Counted from the first letter of the stretch, positions 1 through 12,979 are shown. The stretch: DNA of 64,000 nt from Apus apus (GCF_020740795.1 NC_067283.1:115883206-115947205); one strand, 5' to 3'. The notes: a model not told the origin generated them from the sequence alone. Translations and numbers: made by a program.

Positions 1-2296
1 CACAGTGCCATTTACCAAGGGCAGAAGTCAGATTTCATGCTTTACTTCCTTTCCTTTGTTTCCAGCATCACCTTCTGAAAATATCAATATCCCAAAATTG
101 CTTACTGGAGGTCCAGTCTGTTAGCATGAGGGAAACAATTTTGTCTAGTTTTGAAAGCTAATGACAGAAATATACTGATTTTTCCTTACATACATTACTG
201 AGTATTTAAAATATGGGGCTCTTTTTCTCTTGTACTTCCAATTCACAGCACCCCTTGCCAACACTCAAAATCCAGTCAGTACCTCAAGAGGCTCATGGTT
301 TTAGTTATTCAGGGGTCTGTACTGCCTTCTCCTAAAAATGAACTGACACATCACGCAGTGGCTTTATTTAAAGGTTCTTCTCCTAAAAAGAGCTGGTAAA
401 TATGTTCTAAGCCTTTCCCAAAGTTAGCTTTACAGATTGTACCATAATTTGGATTTGGTGAGGTAGACAGTCATGCTATTGCAAAGTTGCCAAATTATTT
501 AAATCCAGAATGCAGCTTAATGAAGAAGCACTAATGAGCATTGGCCAAATTGTGTTTTTCTTTTAACTTAGAGTATCAAACCATTGTAATATTAGAAGAT
601 CTCACAGATAGCAGAGGATGAATATAAATGCACATAGAAATAAGATTGTATATTTCTTTATTACCAGTCTCTTCATCCACCAATAGCTATCCTCATATAT
701 TTTTAGTTTTTTAACTCTGTTTTTTCAACACCTCTCCATGCAGCCTGACCATGTATCCATCTAAGAGAAAACATGATGGTCAATTGTTTAAGACCCTCAG
801 TTTCTCTTCCAGCCTTGAAGAAAGAATAGCACTTGAGAATCACCGCAAGCTTTTAACACCATTGGGAACACAGTGTACTAAATGCTAGTATCTGAGCAGA
901 GGGCTCATTTTTCTAATTTTGTTCTCCAGAATTGTCTTCATAATGGGTTTGCATAACCCTGACAATACACTAATCCACTTACATGTTTTCAGGGAGTGTG
1001 AGTGAAACTTGGAGTGCCCGCAACCCCAGGTGACATCAGTGGCAGCCTCTCTAGCACAGTGCTCAGTCTGCCCAGGAGCCGGTTCTGCAGAGCCATTCTT
1101 AGCTGGGCTCTCACAACTGAATGTAGCTCCTGAAAATCCCTGGATCTGAGTTGTCCTGTTCAAAGCTCACAGAATCAAAGAACGACTCTCACAGAGCTTT
1201 AGGCAGAAGTGCACTTCACTTTTCCAAGAGGCTTTCCAGGAGAGAAATGCAAAATGTCATCTTCTTATGACTTTTATAACTGAGCAAGAAAAAAATCACA
1301 CCATACTTCAGAAAACTGACAGTAATACATAAATACAGTAGCTGCAGATCTTTAATGAAATGTTACAGTCTTAACAATACTAAAAGAAATCAGAGTGAAG
1401 ACAATGAAAAGACATCAATCTGTTTATTGAGTCACAATAGTTTCCAATTACCTGTATCAAGTTTTATTGCCATGTTCCTGCCTTTTTACTTTGTTCCTGT
1501 CTTTGGCAAGCCTTTATATAATTTTTGTATGCTGCTCTTTTACGCCTCTGCTCCATTTTACATGCATGGAATGCCTACATTCATCCACAAGGTCTCCCAC
1601 AAGCCCTGCAATCTCTTCACTGGTGATGTCACTCTGCAAGAGTTTCTCCTGAGATGCAAAGGAAAGAGTTCCTTGTTGTCCCAGCTCACAGGGGTCTTGT
1701 GCACAGCTTGTTTTTATAAACTCATTAGAATATTTCTTATTTCACCATCCTGTTCTTCCACCTCACCATTGTACTTAAGCTTTACAGCTGTTTTTACCTG
1801 GGAAAGGATCTAGCCTACTTCTGTATTTGATGACAGAGCATCTTAGATCATACTGGGAAAAAGTGCATATATGTCTATAAATGCAGATAATCAGCTGCTA
1901 TATTTACATCTTTATAAAAGAGATGTGTTTGGAAAAGGTGATCAACAAGGAGTCTGATCTAAAACTCACTAAACCTATGGGAAGTCTCCCATGGATTTTA
2001 TGGAGTTTTGAAATAAGCTCTTTCAAATGTTGTTCAGTCAGTTGTTAAAGCTTTTTCTGAGGAAATTACCATTTTACTACTGTAAAAACTTAAAATTCCA
2101 CTGTATGAAGTAAGCTGCAAGGCGTAAATAAGTTCTAAATGCGTCAGAAATTTTACTCAGTAGAAGAAAGGCTAGGAATGATGAAAAAGAACAAATCTGT
2201 GCTTGCAAATTCATGTTTCTTTGAAGGCTGATGATATAAATTAAACAGTAAAGTAAACTATTGCAAAACAAGGAAGAAATTGAATTAATTTGAATT
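1..2296. other. Non-coding, nothing recognised
   Basis: AT-rich sequence. The longest open frame (1355-1813, plus) is rich in Ser, Phe, Leu and Cys and has no recognisable domain, homologue or splice context, so it is treated as chance. Confidence 0.6.
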
Positions 2297-2682
2297 AAAT
2301 TGGAGTTGTCTAGCCTGGAGAAGAGGAGACTCAGGGGGGATCATATCACTCTCTACAACTACCTGAAAGGAGGTTGTAGTCAGGTGGGGGACAGGCTCTT
2401 CTCCCAGGGACCTAGTGACAGGATGAGAGGGCGTGGTCTGAAGCTGCACTAGGGGAGATTTAGGTTGGATATCAGGAAGCACTTCCTCATGGAAAGGGTG
2501 ATCAGACATTGGAATGGACTGCCCAGGGAAGTGGTGGAGTCACCATCCCTGGAGGTGTTCAAGGAAAGGCTGGATGTGGCACTTAGTGCTGTGGCCTAGC
2601 TGATGTGGTGGTGTTAGGTCATATGCTGGACTTGATGATCTCAGAGGTATTTTCTAGCCTCAATAATTCTGTGATTCTCTGA
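2297..2682 (+). repeat. CR1 LINE 3' fragment
   Basis: Contains the conserved CR1 tail: TAGCCTGGAGAAGAGGAGAC, GGTTGGATATCAGGAAGCAC, TGGAATGGACTGCCCAGGGA and a final ATTCTGTGATTCTCTG. It is truncated at the 5' end as usual for CR1. Reading frames on the opposite strand here are by-products of the repeat. Confidence 0.9.
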
Positions 2683-5600
2683 ATGCAAGTATACCGCTAA
2701 AAATCAGTAAAAGTATTTTTTTACAAGAAGAAACCCACACCCTCAAACCATAGTCATAACACAATATGGAAAGATATGAGAAATCAACAAATCAACTGAA
2801 CATCATCAGGATCTTTGAGAATTTGACAGCTGAGAGACATGACAGATGGCAGAATAGCAAACATGCAGACATCCTGGTTCTTATGTGGAGCAAAGCTTTT
2901 CTGAATTCTCTCAAAATGTAGTTGCTTAATTTGCTGAAATAGTTTAGTTCCTACATTTGGGAAATTAATGGCAAGGAAGGAAGGAAACTTTTCCACTTTC
3001 AGAGCATTCAGATATTTTAAGACAACAAGACCCAGAAGCTCAATGAGATTTTTTTTTCAGCATTGCAAATGGAGGAACTGAGGAACAGGTGGATTGAGAG
3101 GGCTTCTCACACGCTGAGATACTGCCCTTGAATTTGGTCAGCAAGGAACACAGATTTGGCAAAAACAAGATTGCACAGCAGAGCTAACTACCGGAGATAG
3201 AAACGGGACCTAACAGCTCCATCAACCATCAACTCAAAACAAATCTCTTTTCTCAAAATAGGAATGTGGTAGCTTTTCAGAACCGATTCTCTGCTAGTTA
3301 TTGCATGAGGTTTTATATCCCAGAATACCCACCAATCTGTTTTTTCTTAAAAAATAACAATTTTCTGACTTGCCTTTGCCATAGTAATGTGAGAGAGATC
3401 AAATTTTTTAAAAAGGAAGTGTGACAAATTGCACTTTACTCTGAGTGATTTCAGAGATTTATCTGCTTAAAAGGACAGATTTTAATGCAGGGGGTGGGGG
3501 GCAATATCTGATGGTGCTGGCATCTTTAGAACAATAACACATGCCTGGCACAACCCTTCTCCACTGCTCAAATCTGCCATATTTCCTGTGATTTTGGTCT
3601 TTTCACCAACAGTGTCTAGAATAAAGCATTCCATGCACCCAGATTCAACAGGCTTAACTAAAGGCACATAACTGCATTGCCTGAGGCTCCCCATTGAGCC
3701 AACACTGTGCAGTGGATTTGCCCAGATGTAAACTGAGGGTATCCAGACCTCAATAAGGAAAACATTGCTGATATAATTACACTGAATTTCAGTTCCTGAA
3801 GGGAATATGCTTTCTAAGCTGGTAGTATCTGTTGTCACATCTCTGCTTCACCTCGCAGAGATATCACAGAGCTCTCAGGCTTGCCAAGGCCACCAACCTG
3901 CCAGATGGCTCCAGAAGCAAATCTTCCCTGTGTTCCACTTGCTAAAGGGTGCAGAGACCACAGGCAAGTGCCTCAGGGCAAAACCAAGGAAAATACCCCT
4001 GAAAGACTTGTTGTGAGCATTGGCTTCTCAGCACCACACGTTTCACTCTAAATCCGCTAATACTGAGCCACGCTATTTGCCAATGCAGACATAGTTAACT
4101 CTAGAACTCAATGTGAAATAATTTCTTTTATTTTATTGCAAGAAACCCTATGACCCTGAAAAATCTATCAAAAACCATGATAATTTATTAAATCATCTCT
4201 ACTACTTAGATCCTTTAAATATTTCCACTCAGATTTTATTTACATTTCAAATTATTTGAATAAAATGTTGCATCTTGGGTTTGGTAAAGGATCCTTCTGT
4301 GGGCTGGTTTTGGGTTTTTTTCTATATGTTAGAAACAGCATAGAATAGAATATGTTAGAGTGACAGTCAGCTCATTTATATAAAAGACAGATTGCTTTTA
4401 AAAAACACATTATTGAGATCATGCTGATTTATCCCACCCCTGTAAAATAATAAAAAGCAGGAAAAAAACATCTACAGGAGACAAGAATAACCACAACTCC
4501 GAAAAAGAAATATAAATAAATCATAGAAGTCTAGAAGACAAATAAACTTCAGAAACAGATGCATGCTGATTTTCCTACAAGTCATTCATCCACAAAGGAG
4601 GTCAGGGCCTATGGAGAATGCTTTTGTAGACTTCATAATAACATCAGACATGGGCAATGAAATTTGCAATTCACATTTCTGTCAAGGATCATGTTATTCA
4701 TACTAGGGAAAAGGATGAAAACTGACAAACTGGAGTTTGCAAATATCACGGCAGGTACCAGAGATAACAAAACATTTCTAAAGCCATCCAAGAGTATAAA
4801 TATGGATTATCCTTAGTACTTTCTGCAGGAACTATCACTGACTTTTCATAGTTAGCTTTAAAAGAGAGCTGGGATACAGTAACTCAGGAAATTTAACTTT
4901 AATCAGATAAGTTAGCTACAAATTTAAACACATTAATTAAACAGAATTAAATCTGTGAGCAATTTCATTCAAAATTAGTGACATCATTCTCGTATGGCAT
5001 AATTCATTTTCAAAGTGAATTAAGCAAAACCAAATAAAGGCTGTCTTAGTTCCAAGAAAAACTATCCCTGTGTAATCCCCCTGTCAATAGTCAATTTTAA
5101 AAGTTACATGCTTAGTTTCATCTTCTAGTTTATTCTCTGGGTTTGCCTGAATTAACCCAGAAAGATTTTTAATAATGTATTAGATATTTCAAGTCAGATC
5201 CATTATTCTTTATGCAAGACGAACTTCCAGAAACTTAATAAATCATAACAAAAATAGTAAGAGATATTCAACTTACCATCTTCCTTTTCTATAGGAAAAC
5301 AAAATTAGCAACACCTATTCCTCAAATTGACAAGTAAGAGAAAGATTATTAACTGAGTAATATAATGATTCAGAAACAGAAGTTTCAGTTTTATGGAGAC
5401 AGCAGCCCTAGCAAATACATGTTTATATATGAGTGGTTAAAATTAGGTGGGATACTGCCATTTTTCTATTATGAGGTGGTTTACCCTAGTCCTTCACTCA
5501 AATTTGCCCTATGGAATTATGTATGGAGAGCAATGACTCTTTGAATTCAGTATCAGCTATGCATTTTTTTTCTTGCAATTCCTTGGATAAAGTTAAGAGA

Positions 5601-5730
5601 GAACTTACCCATATCCACATTGCCACATGAAAAATATTTTTCTATTACAGCAGAAAATACACATATGCAATTTTAAAATTGAAAATCTACTAATATTTCC
5701 TCGCAGCAAAATTCACAACATTCAGATGAA
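2683..5730. other. Non-coding, nothing recognised
   Basis: AT-rich intergenic sequence with short chance reading frames only. No repeat family or RNA gene is recognised. Confidence 0.6.
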
Positions 5731-6224
5731 TCATAGAATGGTTAGAGTTGGAACGGACCTTCAAGATCATTGAGTTCCAACTCCCACTAGATCAGGCTTC
5801 TCAAAGCCCCATCCAACTTGGCCTTGAACACTTCCAGGGACAGAGCTTCCACAACTTATCTGGGCAGCCTGTTCCAGTGTCTCACTATCCTCACAATAAA
5901 GAATTTCCTCCTGATCTCTAGTCTAAATCTCTCTTCTTTCAGTTTAAAACCATTACTCCTTGTCGTCTCAGTACAAGCCCTTATAAAAAGTCCCTCCCCA
6001 GCTTTCCTGTAGGCTCCTTCAGGTACTGGAAGGCCGCTGTGAGGTTCCCCTGGAGCCTTCTCCCCTTCAGACTGAACAACCCCAACTCCCTCAGCCTGTC
6101 CTCATAAGAGAGGTGCTCCAGTCGCCTGATCATTTTTGTGGCACTCCTCTGGACACCTTCCAACAGGTCTGCATCTTTCTTGTGCTGGGGGCTCCAGAGC
6201 CAGACAGAGTATTCCAGGTGATAT
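5731..6224 (-). repeat. CR1 LINE 3' fragment
   Basis: On the plus strand it starts with the reverse complement of the CR1 terminus (TCATAGAATGGTTAGAGTTG) and runs through GGGCAGCCTGTTCCAGTGTC to CTCCAGAGCCAGACAGAGTA. The minus-strand translation near 6000-6160 shows the CR1 ORF2 C-terminal pattern ([20 protein letters not shown]), with stop codons and frame breaks further on. Confidence 0.9.
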
Positions 6225-6512
6225 ATCCCAGATATATTTGATTTTGGTAGACAAATTTCTAATTTGTCTGAAAGTCAGATTTCCCAGGTTGTATTGTATT
6301 GTGGTATGTGTGAAGAAGTACACCAGCAGTCCAGTCACAGTAACATCTGTATCATCACTACTAGTCTCAGACATCAATAAATAAGTAGCAAATCTGTTAA
6401 AGGCCTTTTAACCATTTTCCTCATTTGACAAACATGAATAAATGTGTATTGGCCCTAGAAGTTAAACCACAGTATTTTAACTACCTGGCAGCTGAAAGTT
6501 TTCAGGATTATC

Positions 6513-7762
6513 TGTATCCTGGTTTTGCTGGAACATAACCATAGGCCAGCCATGGAGGGTGGGCCATTAGTAGCCCAGATTCAGGTGGGAGCTTAAGGGG
6601 CATCCCCCACCACTCAGCTGGGGCTCATTATAAAGGAGAATGTGTGCTGAGGAGAGGAGATCTGGTTTCTTGGAGTCCTCCTCCTCAGTCTGCTGTTCTC
6701 TCTGCTGCACCTGAGGATTAGGTCGAATATAAGCTTATATACTTTACATTGACGTTTGTATTAGTTTTGCTATTTCGTTAAATCTGTTTGCATTTCTATC
6801 CCCAAGGCTTCTCTCCTTTTTCTGATTCCCCTTCTTGGCTGAGGAGGGTTCACCAGGTGCAAGAGCAACTGTGAGGGACCAGCCCTCCAGACCTACTTTG
6901 GGAAATGGTATCAAAACCGTTCTAGCCCCTGTTCATATGCATCCCAAAAGACCTGCTTGGAAGGATGGAAACTGCAGCAATGGCCTGCACAGATCTCGGG
7001 CCTGCAGAGATGAGATAACAATTGAGATAACGACAGGGATCAAGGGGCAGAGGTCCACTCCAGCTGCTCACACATGTATAGCTCAATCACGCAGTACTTG
7101 TTGTTAAATCTAGTTTCTAGGCCTATAAAATAGGGGGTTGCAATGGTGGGCTTTGGGAGTTCCATCAACACTGACCATCGACATTGACCCTCCCCTGTTG
7201 GCTGGACCAATGACACTGGATCCAGGACCAGTGATTTTCCTATCCTCGTTATCTCTCTCTCTTTATCTCTCTCTTTCCCCCGCCCTCCCCCCTTACCTTT
7301 TTTTTTTTCATCCCCTTTTCCTTACTTAATATATATATGCGGGTGGTTTTGTTTAGGTTGTTCAGTATTAACTCTTACTAGTGTAATAAATGTGTTATTT
7401 GTTATAAACAGGCCTTGTGTGTCGCTGCACCTTAAGCTGATCAAGGGGTATTGGACGGTCGAGCTTTTACTCGGACTGTCATACATTTCTTCTCTCTGGG
7501 AAAGGACCAGGTCTGAGAGAAAGATTTTGGGCCCAGCTGCACCTGGTTTCTCTCTGAAGGAAGTCTAGAAAGCAAGGGGGTTCAGTCCTAATCTCTCTGG
7601 GCTGCCCAGTCTGAATTGTGACATGTACAGGACTGGAACCAGCCGCACCCAGGCTCCTCTATTGCAGCAGGAGCTTAGAAAGCAAGGGAGTCCATTTCTA
7701 ACCTTCCTGGGTTATTAAATTTGAGCTGTGTCAGCAACTGCTTCAGTTTAGCCTTGGATACA
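6513..7762 (+). mobile_element. Older solo LTR, split by a younger LTR
   Basis: The outer element is 6513-6869 continuing at 7739-7762, about 0.38 kb without the insertion. It begins TGTATCCTGGTTTTGCTGG and ends GCCTTGGATACA, so its termini are a 7-bp perfect inverted repeat, TGTATCC/GGATACA. It carries a TATA-like CATTATAAAGG near 6628. This architecture matches avian endogenous retrovirus LTRs that open with TGTCCTGGTTT. I could not see a matching target duplication (ATTATC on the left, GGCTAAG on the right), consistent with age or a shifted boundary. There is no retroviral coding sequence beside it. Confidence 0.6.
6870..7733 (+). mobile_element. Solo LTR with 5-bp target duplication, nested in another LTR
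   Basis: An 864-bp element beginning TGTGAGGG and ending GCTGTGTCA, flanked on both sides by GCAAC (6865-6869 and 7734-7738). It has a TATA box (TATAAAAT, 7124-7131), a CT-rich stretch (7240-7320), a poly(A) signal (AATAAA, 7385-7390) and a long U5-like tail. Five-base duplications and TG...CA ends fit an ERV-L-like or ERV1-like family; the family name is inference. No gag, pol or env sequence lies next to it, so it is a recombined solo LTR. Its last 220 bp are an imperfect tandem duplication. Confidence 0.75.
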
Positions 7763-9967
7763 GGCTAAGTGAAGACAAGCTGGTACTTGGATCTACTTCA
7801 ACCTTACAGGGAAGACTTCCTTGCCTTGTCATGCCCTCCTTTTTGAGAGATCTTCATTGCAAAAGTAGATTGTTAAACCACTTGGCTGGGAAATGTATGT
7901 TCAGATTTTTCTTCCCTTATGTTAACTTTTTTTTATGAACTTATTTTTACTTGGACCTTGATAAATGCATGTTTTCTCACCCATGATTTCTTGGTATTAA
8001 CAAAAGGAAGGACATAATCGCATAATTTAAAATTCAATTGTTTATTTCATCAAAGTGCCAGCTATTCTAACACATATAATAACTGAAAATTGACTCGGTA
8101 ACCTGGACAACTACTCAAGACATGAGAAGTCCTCCAGTGATACTGGCTCTGACAGCTTGCACTTAACAACTTTTTTTTGTCTTAAGCAGCAGATATCCTT
8201 GCCTCTGTACAGTACATCACCCTCTCTAGATACAGCAGTTCTGCCTCTCTCTGCTCATGTACACAAGGCAGTGAAGGTTAATGCCAACCTGGTGAATTCC
8301 AACTCCTTATGTTGCCCTTGCAGGCAAAGGAAGGACACATGTTCCTCCCATGGAAAGGTGAGAGTGGCTCTGCCTCTGTTGTCTCTGAAGAAAACCTGAA
8401 CCAGTGACTCCAAAAAGACTAGAGACAGCCTTTGTGAATACGTCCCAGTCTTCCCTCAAGCAAATTATGATGAACTCATCATCCATGTTGGTTAAACATG
8501 GGAGAAATATTTTACAGAGTCATCGACATTGAAAAAGTTCTCTAACATCACCAAGTCCAACTGTCAACCCAAAAAAACCCCCAAAAAAGCACAGACCTTG
8601 GTCACCAGAGGATGTCCTAAAGTACCAGATCTATACGGCTTTTGAATACCTTCAGGGATAGTGACTAAACCACCTTCCTGGGCAGGCTTTCCTTGTCAGA
8701 TTAAGCCCTTTCCAAAAGTAAATTCTCAGGCAACCACCGAAAAGAAAAACAACTGGGAGGTTTGTTTGTATAACCTTAAATTACAGGGTTGTTTTGTTGT
8801 GTGTGTTTGTTTGTTTGTTTTTTCTGAAACCTGACAATGCAGTAATTTTTGTGCCACTACTTGCTCACTGATGCAATATTTTCCATACTGATGCATTCAA
8901 TTGATAGTAATGTTCCTCTGACTTTTAGCCCTATACTTAATCAGCAACATGAAGGCCAACTTAATTTCTTTCTGGCTCATATTTAATATAAGCCTAAATT
9001 CTACTCAATCTTTATCCACACCATCCATGAGAGTGATAAAAGCAAATACCTACCTAAGCAAGCCGAGCTAAGGACCACAAGTGTGTGGTCAGGTGGGGGC
9101 AGATTTGAGCACTCTGATGTATAACAATTTTAACCATGAAGCATCTTTCTCTTCAGTGTGGCATTGACCTACAAAACCACTTGCCTCTGTGTTTGCACAG
9201 GCATAACCATTTTCAGAGGAAATGTTTTTAGGATTATTTTTTTTTTCCAAAATGAAAAGTAGCATCCAAATAGTTTACTTTTAGAGTTTTACAGTGTTTA
9301 GTAGCAAAATAAACACAAGAAGATAAGACTGGAATGCACAGTAAGTAGAAAAATAACCCCAAAAGGTATGGTGGCCATAGTCCATTCTCAAAATAAACCC
9401 CAGCTAAAAGTGCTTTTGTGTGCATTTTTAAGTTACATTATATCAAATTATCATTCAGTACCCACAGTCAAGATAAATCCTAAATTGAAATTAACAAATT
9501 ACAGTACTGAATTACAGCAGTATAAGACTAACTACCCTGTAATATAGAGATTAAAACGCAATTATTCTTAGGGGATTATACAGTAGATTAAATTCCATAT
9601 TTTACTGGGGAAAAAATCAGCAAAGTTCTCAAATCCTGGAAAAAGAATTTAGAATATGAATTAGGCTGGCAATGTTGTCACCAGTGAGAGGATTATTTTT
9701 TCAGTCCAGGACTTTTAACTAACAGACTAATAATTCATAGCAACTAAAATGACATTTTGATCCTGCAAAAAAAAAAAAAATACAAACAATATCACAAGTG
9801 CAGTCAGTGATAAGCTCTACTGCCCCCAAATAAAAAATCCCTGGAGAGATGACTGTGACTTTGTCTTCTGTAATACTCTTTTATGTTAATTATATTGTTA
9901 TCTCATATTCTGCTACCTTTGTCTATTTGAATGCCTCATTTTGGCTTTAGTGGGGTTTTACATTTGT
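7763..9967. other. Non-coding apart from a degraded CR1
   Basis: Only the CR1 remnant at 8514-8712, a GTTT repeat near 8808-8822 and a poly(A) run near 9767-9780 stand out. Confidence 0.6.
8514..8712 (-). repeat. Degraded CR1 LINE 3' end
   Basis: Weak but recognisable reverse-complement CR1 tail: ACAGAGTCATCGACATTGAA, CACCAAGTCCAACTGTCAAC, CCTTCAGGGATAGTGACTAA and CACCTTCCTGGGCAGGCTTT. Substitutions and an internal A/C-rich expansion suggest an older copy. Confidence 0.7.
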
Positions 9968-9972
9968 CCTTG

Positions 9973-11026
9973 TGTGGCATTCAGGATGTATAGTGCTTGT
10001 CTCGAACAATCCAAGAGATAAGCGATGGACTGTGGCACTCAGGATATCTGTTGTCTGTCTTGTGGCATCTGATAGTTAAACGGCATTTGCTGATGGACTA
10101 AAGAGATGTCTCAGCAACCCACCCAACCGTTTTGCTTCCCCTCCTGCGACGAGTACCTGAGAACTGGGGAGTTCGGTGTGGGACATGCTGAGATTGGAAA
10201 CAAAGGAGTTCTACAGGTGGTGCTGGGAGCAGAATATCCAGTGATAACCAGGCCCTGATATCTCATGAAAACCACCGACTTAGCAGGACAAGACAGAGTG
10301 CCGGTCTCAAGCCACGTCCTAGGACCGAAACTCCACTGCAACAAACTAATCCTGTGGTGCCAGTTGTCTCAGCCTCCTCTTTTGTAATGGCTGATCTCAT
10401 CAATTAGCCAAACAAAGACTACATAGCCCCTGGCATCATACCTGGCCCCTGCTATCTCGGAGGAGCACAGAGAAGACAGAAGGATTTTCTCACTTATTCA
10501 GGGAGAAAATCTGGGACACTATGGGTGCAGGGAAGCACTTCCCCACCAGGAACCACTTCCCCACCGACGACATCGCTGGACCGTGGTGGTAACTGTTCTC
10601 TCGCTTGCTGTCCTCTGTATCTCTGCTTTCTCCTTTCTTTTCTGCCTCTGTTTTCCTCCCTGTCCTATCCGCTCTGGGGACTTTGTTGTGTTACTCTAAT
10701 AAAAGTTTGTTGTGTGCGTGACATCTGACCTCGTTTGCGTCTTAATTTCAGAATTTGGGATCACCTTTAAACTTCTTCTCAGGTCCTGCTGGGCAACAAA
10801 GGGTGCAGCTGCTGTGCGGCTTATACCGAGAGGGACGGCAGAATCCGGCTGCACCAGCTTCCCACTGCGGTGAGGAGTGTTAGAAAGCAAGAGGGTTCTG
10901 CCCCATCTCTCGTAAGACTGCATGCCAGCCTCAGTGCCTCTTTGTGCACCTGATGTTGTGTTACCTTTGTTTTTTCCTGGCAAGATCGTAAAAAATTGCT
11001 ACGTATCTGAACATCGGATCGTGACA
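9973..11026 (+). mobile_element. Solo LTR, 1,054 bp, with CCTTG target duplication
   Basis: Begins TGTGGCATTC and ends CGGATCGTGACA, with CCTTG immediately before (9968-9972) and after (11027-11031). The poly(A) signal AATAAA is at 10698-10703, preceded by a pyrimidine-rich stretch (10590-10680). The tail from about 10826 (GGCTGCACCAGC ... GTTAGAAAGCAAGAGGG) resembles the tail of the LTR at 6870-7733, so the two belong to related families. CpG density is higher than in the flanks. No internal retroviral genes are present. Open reading frames inside it are not recognisable proteins. Confidence 0.8.
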
Positions 11027-12534
11027 CCTTGTGAAGAACAGGAATTTTATATCTAAAAAGCATGACAAGGTCCAGAGAATTATTTCCTTCCCCACTCCCT
11101 CCATTGGATCAAAATGCCAAGAACACCGATGGTGCAGATCATGGGAGAAACCATGCCCAAGACAGGAACAGGAAATAAACAGGCAAGGTTGTAATAAACA
11201 GTACCAAGATTTAGCAAGAAAATTTGATACACCACAATATAAATAAATGTTTGAGTAAGGAATGTTTGTCAGGAGATACAAATTATCAAAATGGGTAAAA
11301 ATGAAAAAAATTTCTGGAATGGAAGCTGAATAAAGAAATGAGTCAGTGTTGCTACAATCATGATATATATAATACAGCATAAAACATCATATGAAAGACA
11401 GAAAATTAAAATTAATTGCCAGGATAACATTTTTCTTGTGTTCTGGATAAGTTATTGATAAATAAAAAAATCTAGGCAGCAAGACTGAAAAAAATAAACA
11501 TTCACTTTATCATTAAATATCAGCTTCTGGAGGTCACTTTAAACATGCCTCTAACTTTGGTAAATCTTGGAAATCCATAAAACAGCACAAAACTATGCAA
11601 GTGGGTTTAAAGAGGTTTTGAATTTGTTCTATTAACGTGTCACATACTACTTCAGTCTCATGACTGAAAATTCATTATTCTATAGGTTGGTACAGAAAAA
11701 AAAACACCTAATTTCCTACTTTTCAGAATTTCAGTTCTTCTACTGAACCACTGGTTTGTTTTGCAGGTGTTTCTTAGCAGCTGTTGTCTTTCCTCTGCTG
11801 TCCTGAGACTTGGCCAATTGCTGTTTGATGATCCTTTGGTTTCCCAGTCAGGTACATTATTTGAAGGCAAATAATCCCAAAAAAAGAAGGCAAAGTAGAG
11901 TAGCTTCTATATGAGATACCTGGAAACTGCTCATTATAACTGTGAGAACTGTATTCTGGTTTCATAGTGGATTCCCCATTTTTTAAAAACATTAAGCCCT
12001 ATAGTTTTATGTCAAAGTTCAGTAGGGTCTACAGACCCTAGAGAGATTTATTTTTTTTTTAATGAAAATGAGGTGTTCAGCTGCAAATATAGGTGTTTCA
12101 ATAATTTTCAATTCTCTACAGTATGTCTAAACCATATGATTGCATCAGCTTATCCAGATCCTTATCACCACAGTTGATGGTGAGGTAGAGTACAAGATAA
12201 GTTTTAAAGCCCTCAGTCTTAAGCAAGGTTTCTCTAAAAATCTGTGAACAATTTCTAATGGCTACCTTCTGATTCTTATCTCAAATTCCTTATATACAAT
12301 ATGAAGGGTAAGCCAAGTGTGAAAGATTATATTAAACAAAAGAGTGAAGGTTCCTAGCATGCCTATGAAAGACTTCAGGGTTGCTCCAGATGTATCTACA
12401 GCCTTGTCAGTGAGTGGAAAGGTCAAAGGTTACACATATGACCCATCTGAATTGTTGCATGCACCTATAACATATGACAGAAACACTTCAAATGGAGACA
12501 AAAAATTGGATAAAATTGTGCTGTTTTGAAGCTC

Positions 12535-12539
<5 letters not shown>

Positions 12540-12566
<27 letters not shown>
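12540..12566 (+). repeat. Poly(A) tract, about 26-27 nt
   Basis: An unbroken A run beginning after GAAGCTCGGTT, the longest homopolymer in the window. It directly follows a short open frame ending at 12529 (stop included), so it could be the tail of a retroposed transcript. I recognise no parent gene, and no flanking duplication is evident. Confidence 0.9.
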
Positions 12567-12568
<2 letters not shown>

Positions 12569-12941
12569 ATGGCAAACCAAATAACTCATCAGCATTCAGG
12601 AGAATAAGCACCAGAAGGAGCCTCCAAGGAGATGTGTGTCTTACTGCACTTTAAACAAATATCAAGATCGTTAACTTGCATAAGAAATACACTGTCATTT
12701 GATTTCAGAAATTTCTTAAAAGGAATAAAATTATATTTCTTTATTACAAACAATGACTGAAATTGCGTAAGTAGCTATGTAATTTTCAAGCACCAATTCA
12801 GACCCAAACATGAACTGCAGAAGAGAATTTCTGTTGTATTTCAAATGCTTTTGAACCACAACATGTCTTGCACAGGGAATTTGTTCTTCATAAGTTTTCT
12901 GGGCAGAATTAAAGTTACCCAATCACACCATCTTTCGTATG

Positions 12942-12979
12942 TTAGCTATATCCTCATACATTAGCTATATCCTCACACT
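12942..12979. repeat. 19-bp tandem duplication
   Basis: Two adjacent copies of TTAGCTATATCCTCATACA, the second with two differences. It looks like a local replication slippage product. Confidence 0.85.

Noticed and set aside
1355..1813. 152-codon plus-strand open frame as a gene
   Set aside because: No recognisable domain, biased low-complexity composition, no splice or promoter context, and a vertebrate setting where such frames arise by chance.
1930..2010. AGTCTCCCATGGATTTTATG-type sequence as an ancient amniote repeat
   Set aside because: Similarity to a remembered repeat phrase is too short and imperfect to support a call.
6835..7329. Open frames inside the LTR as retroviral protein
   Set aside because: They are within LTR sequence with a TATA box and poly(A) signal, and match no gag, pol or env pattern.
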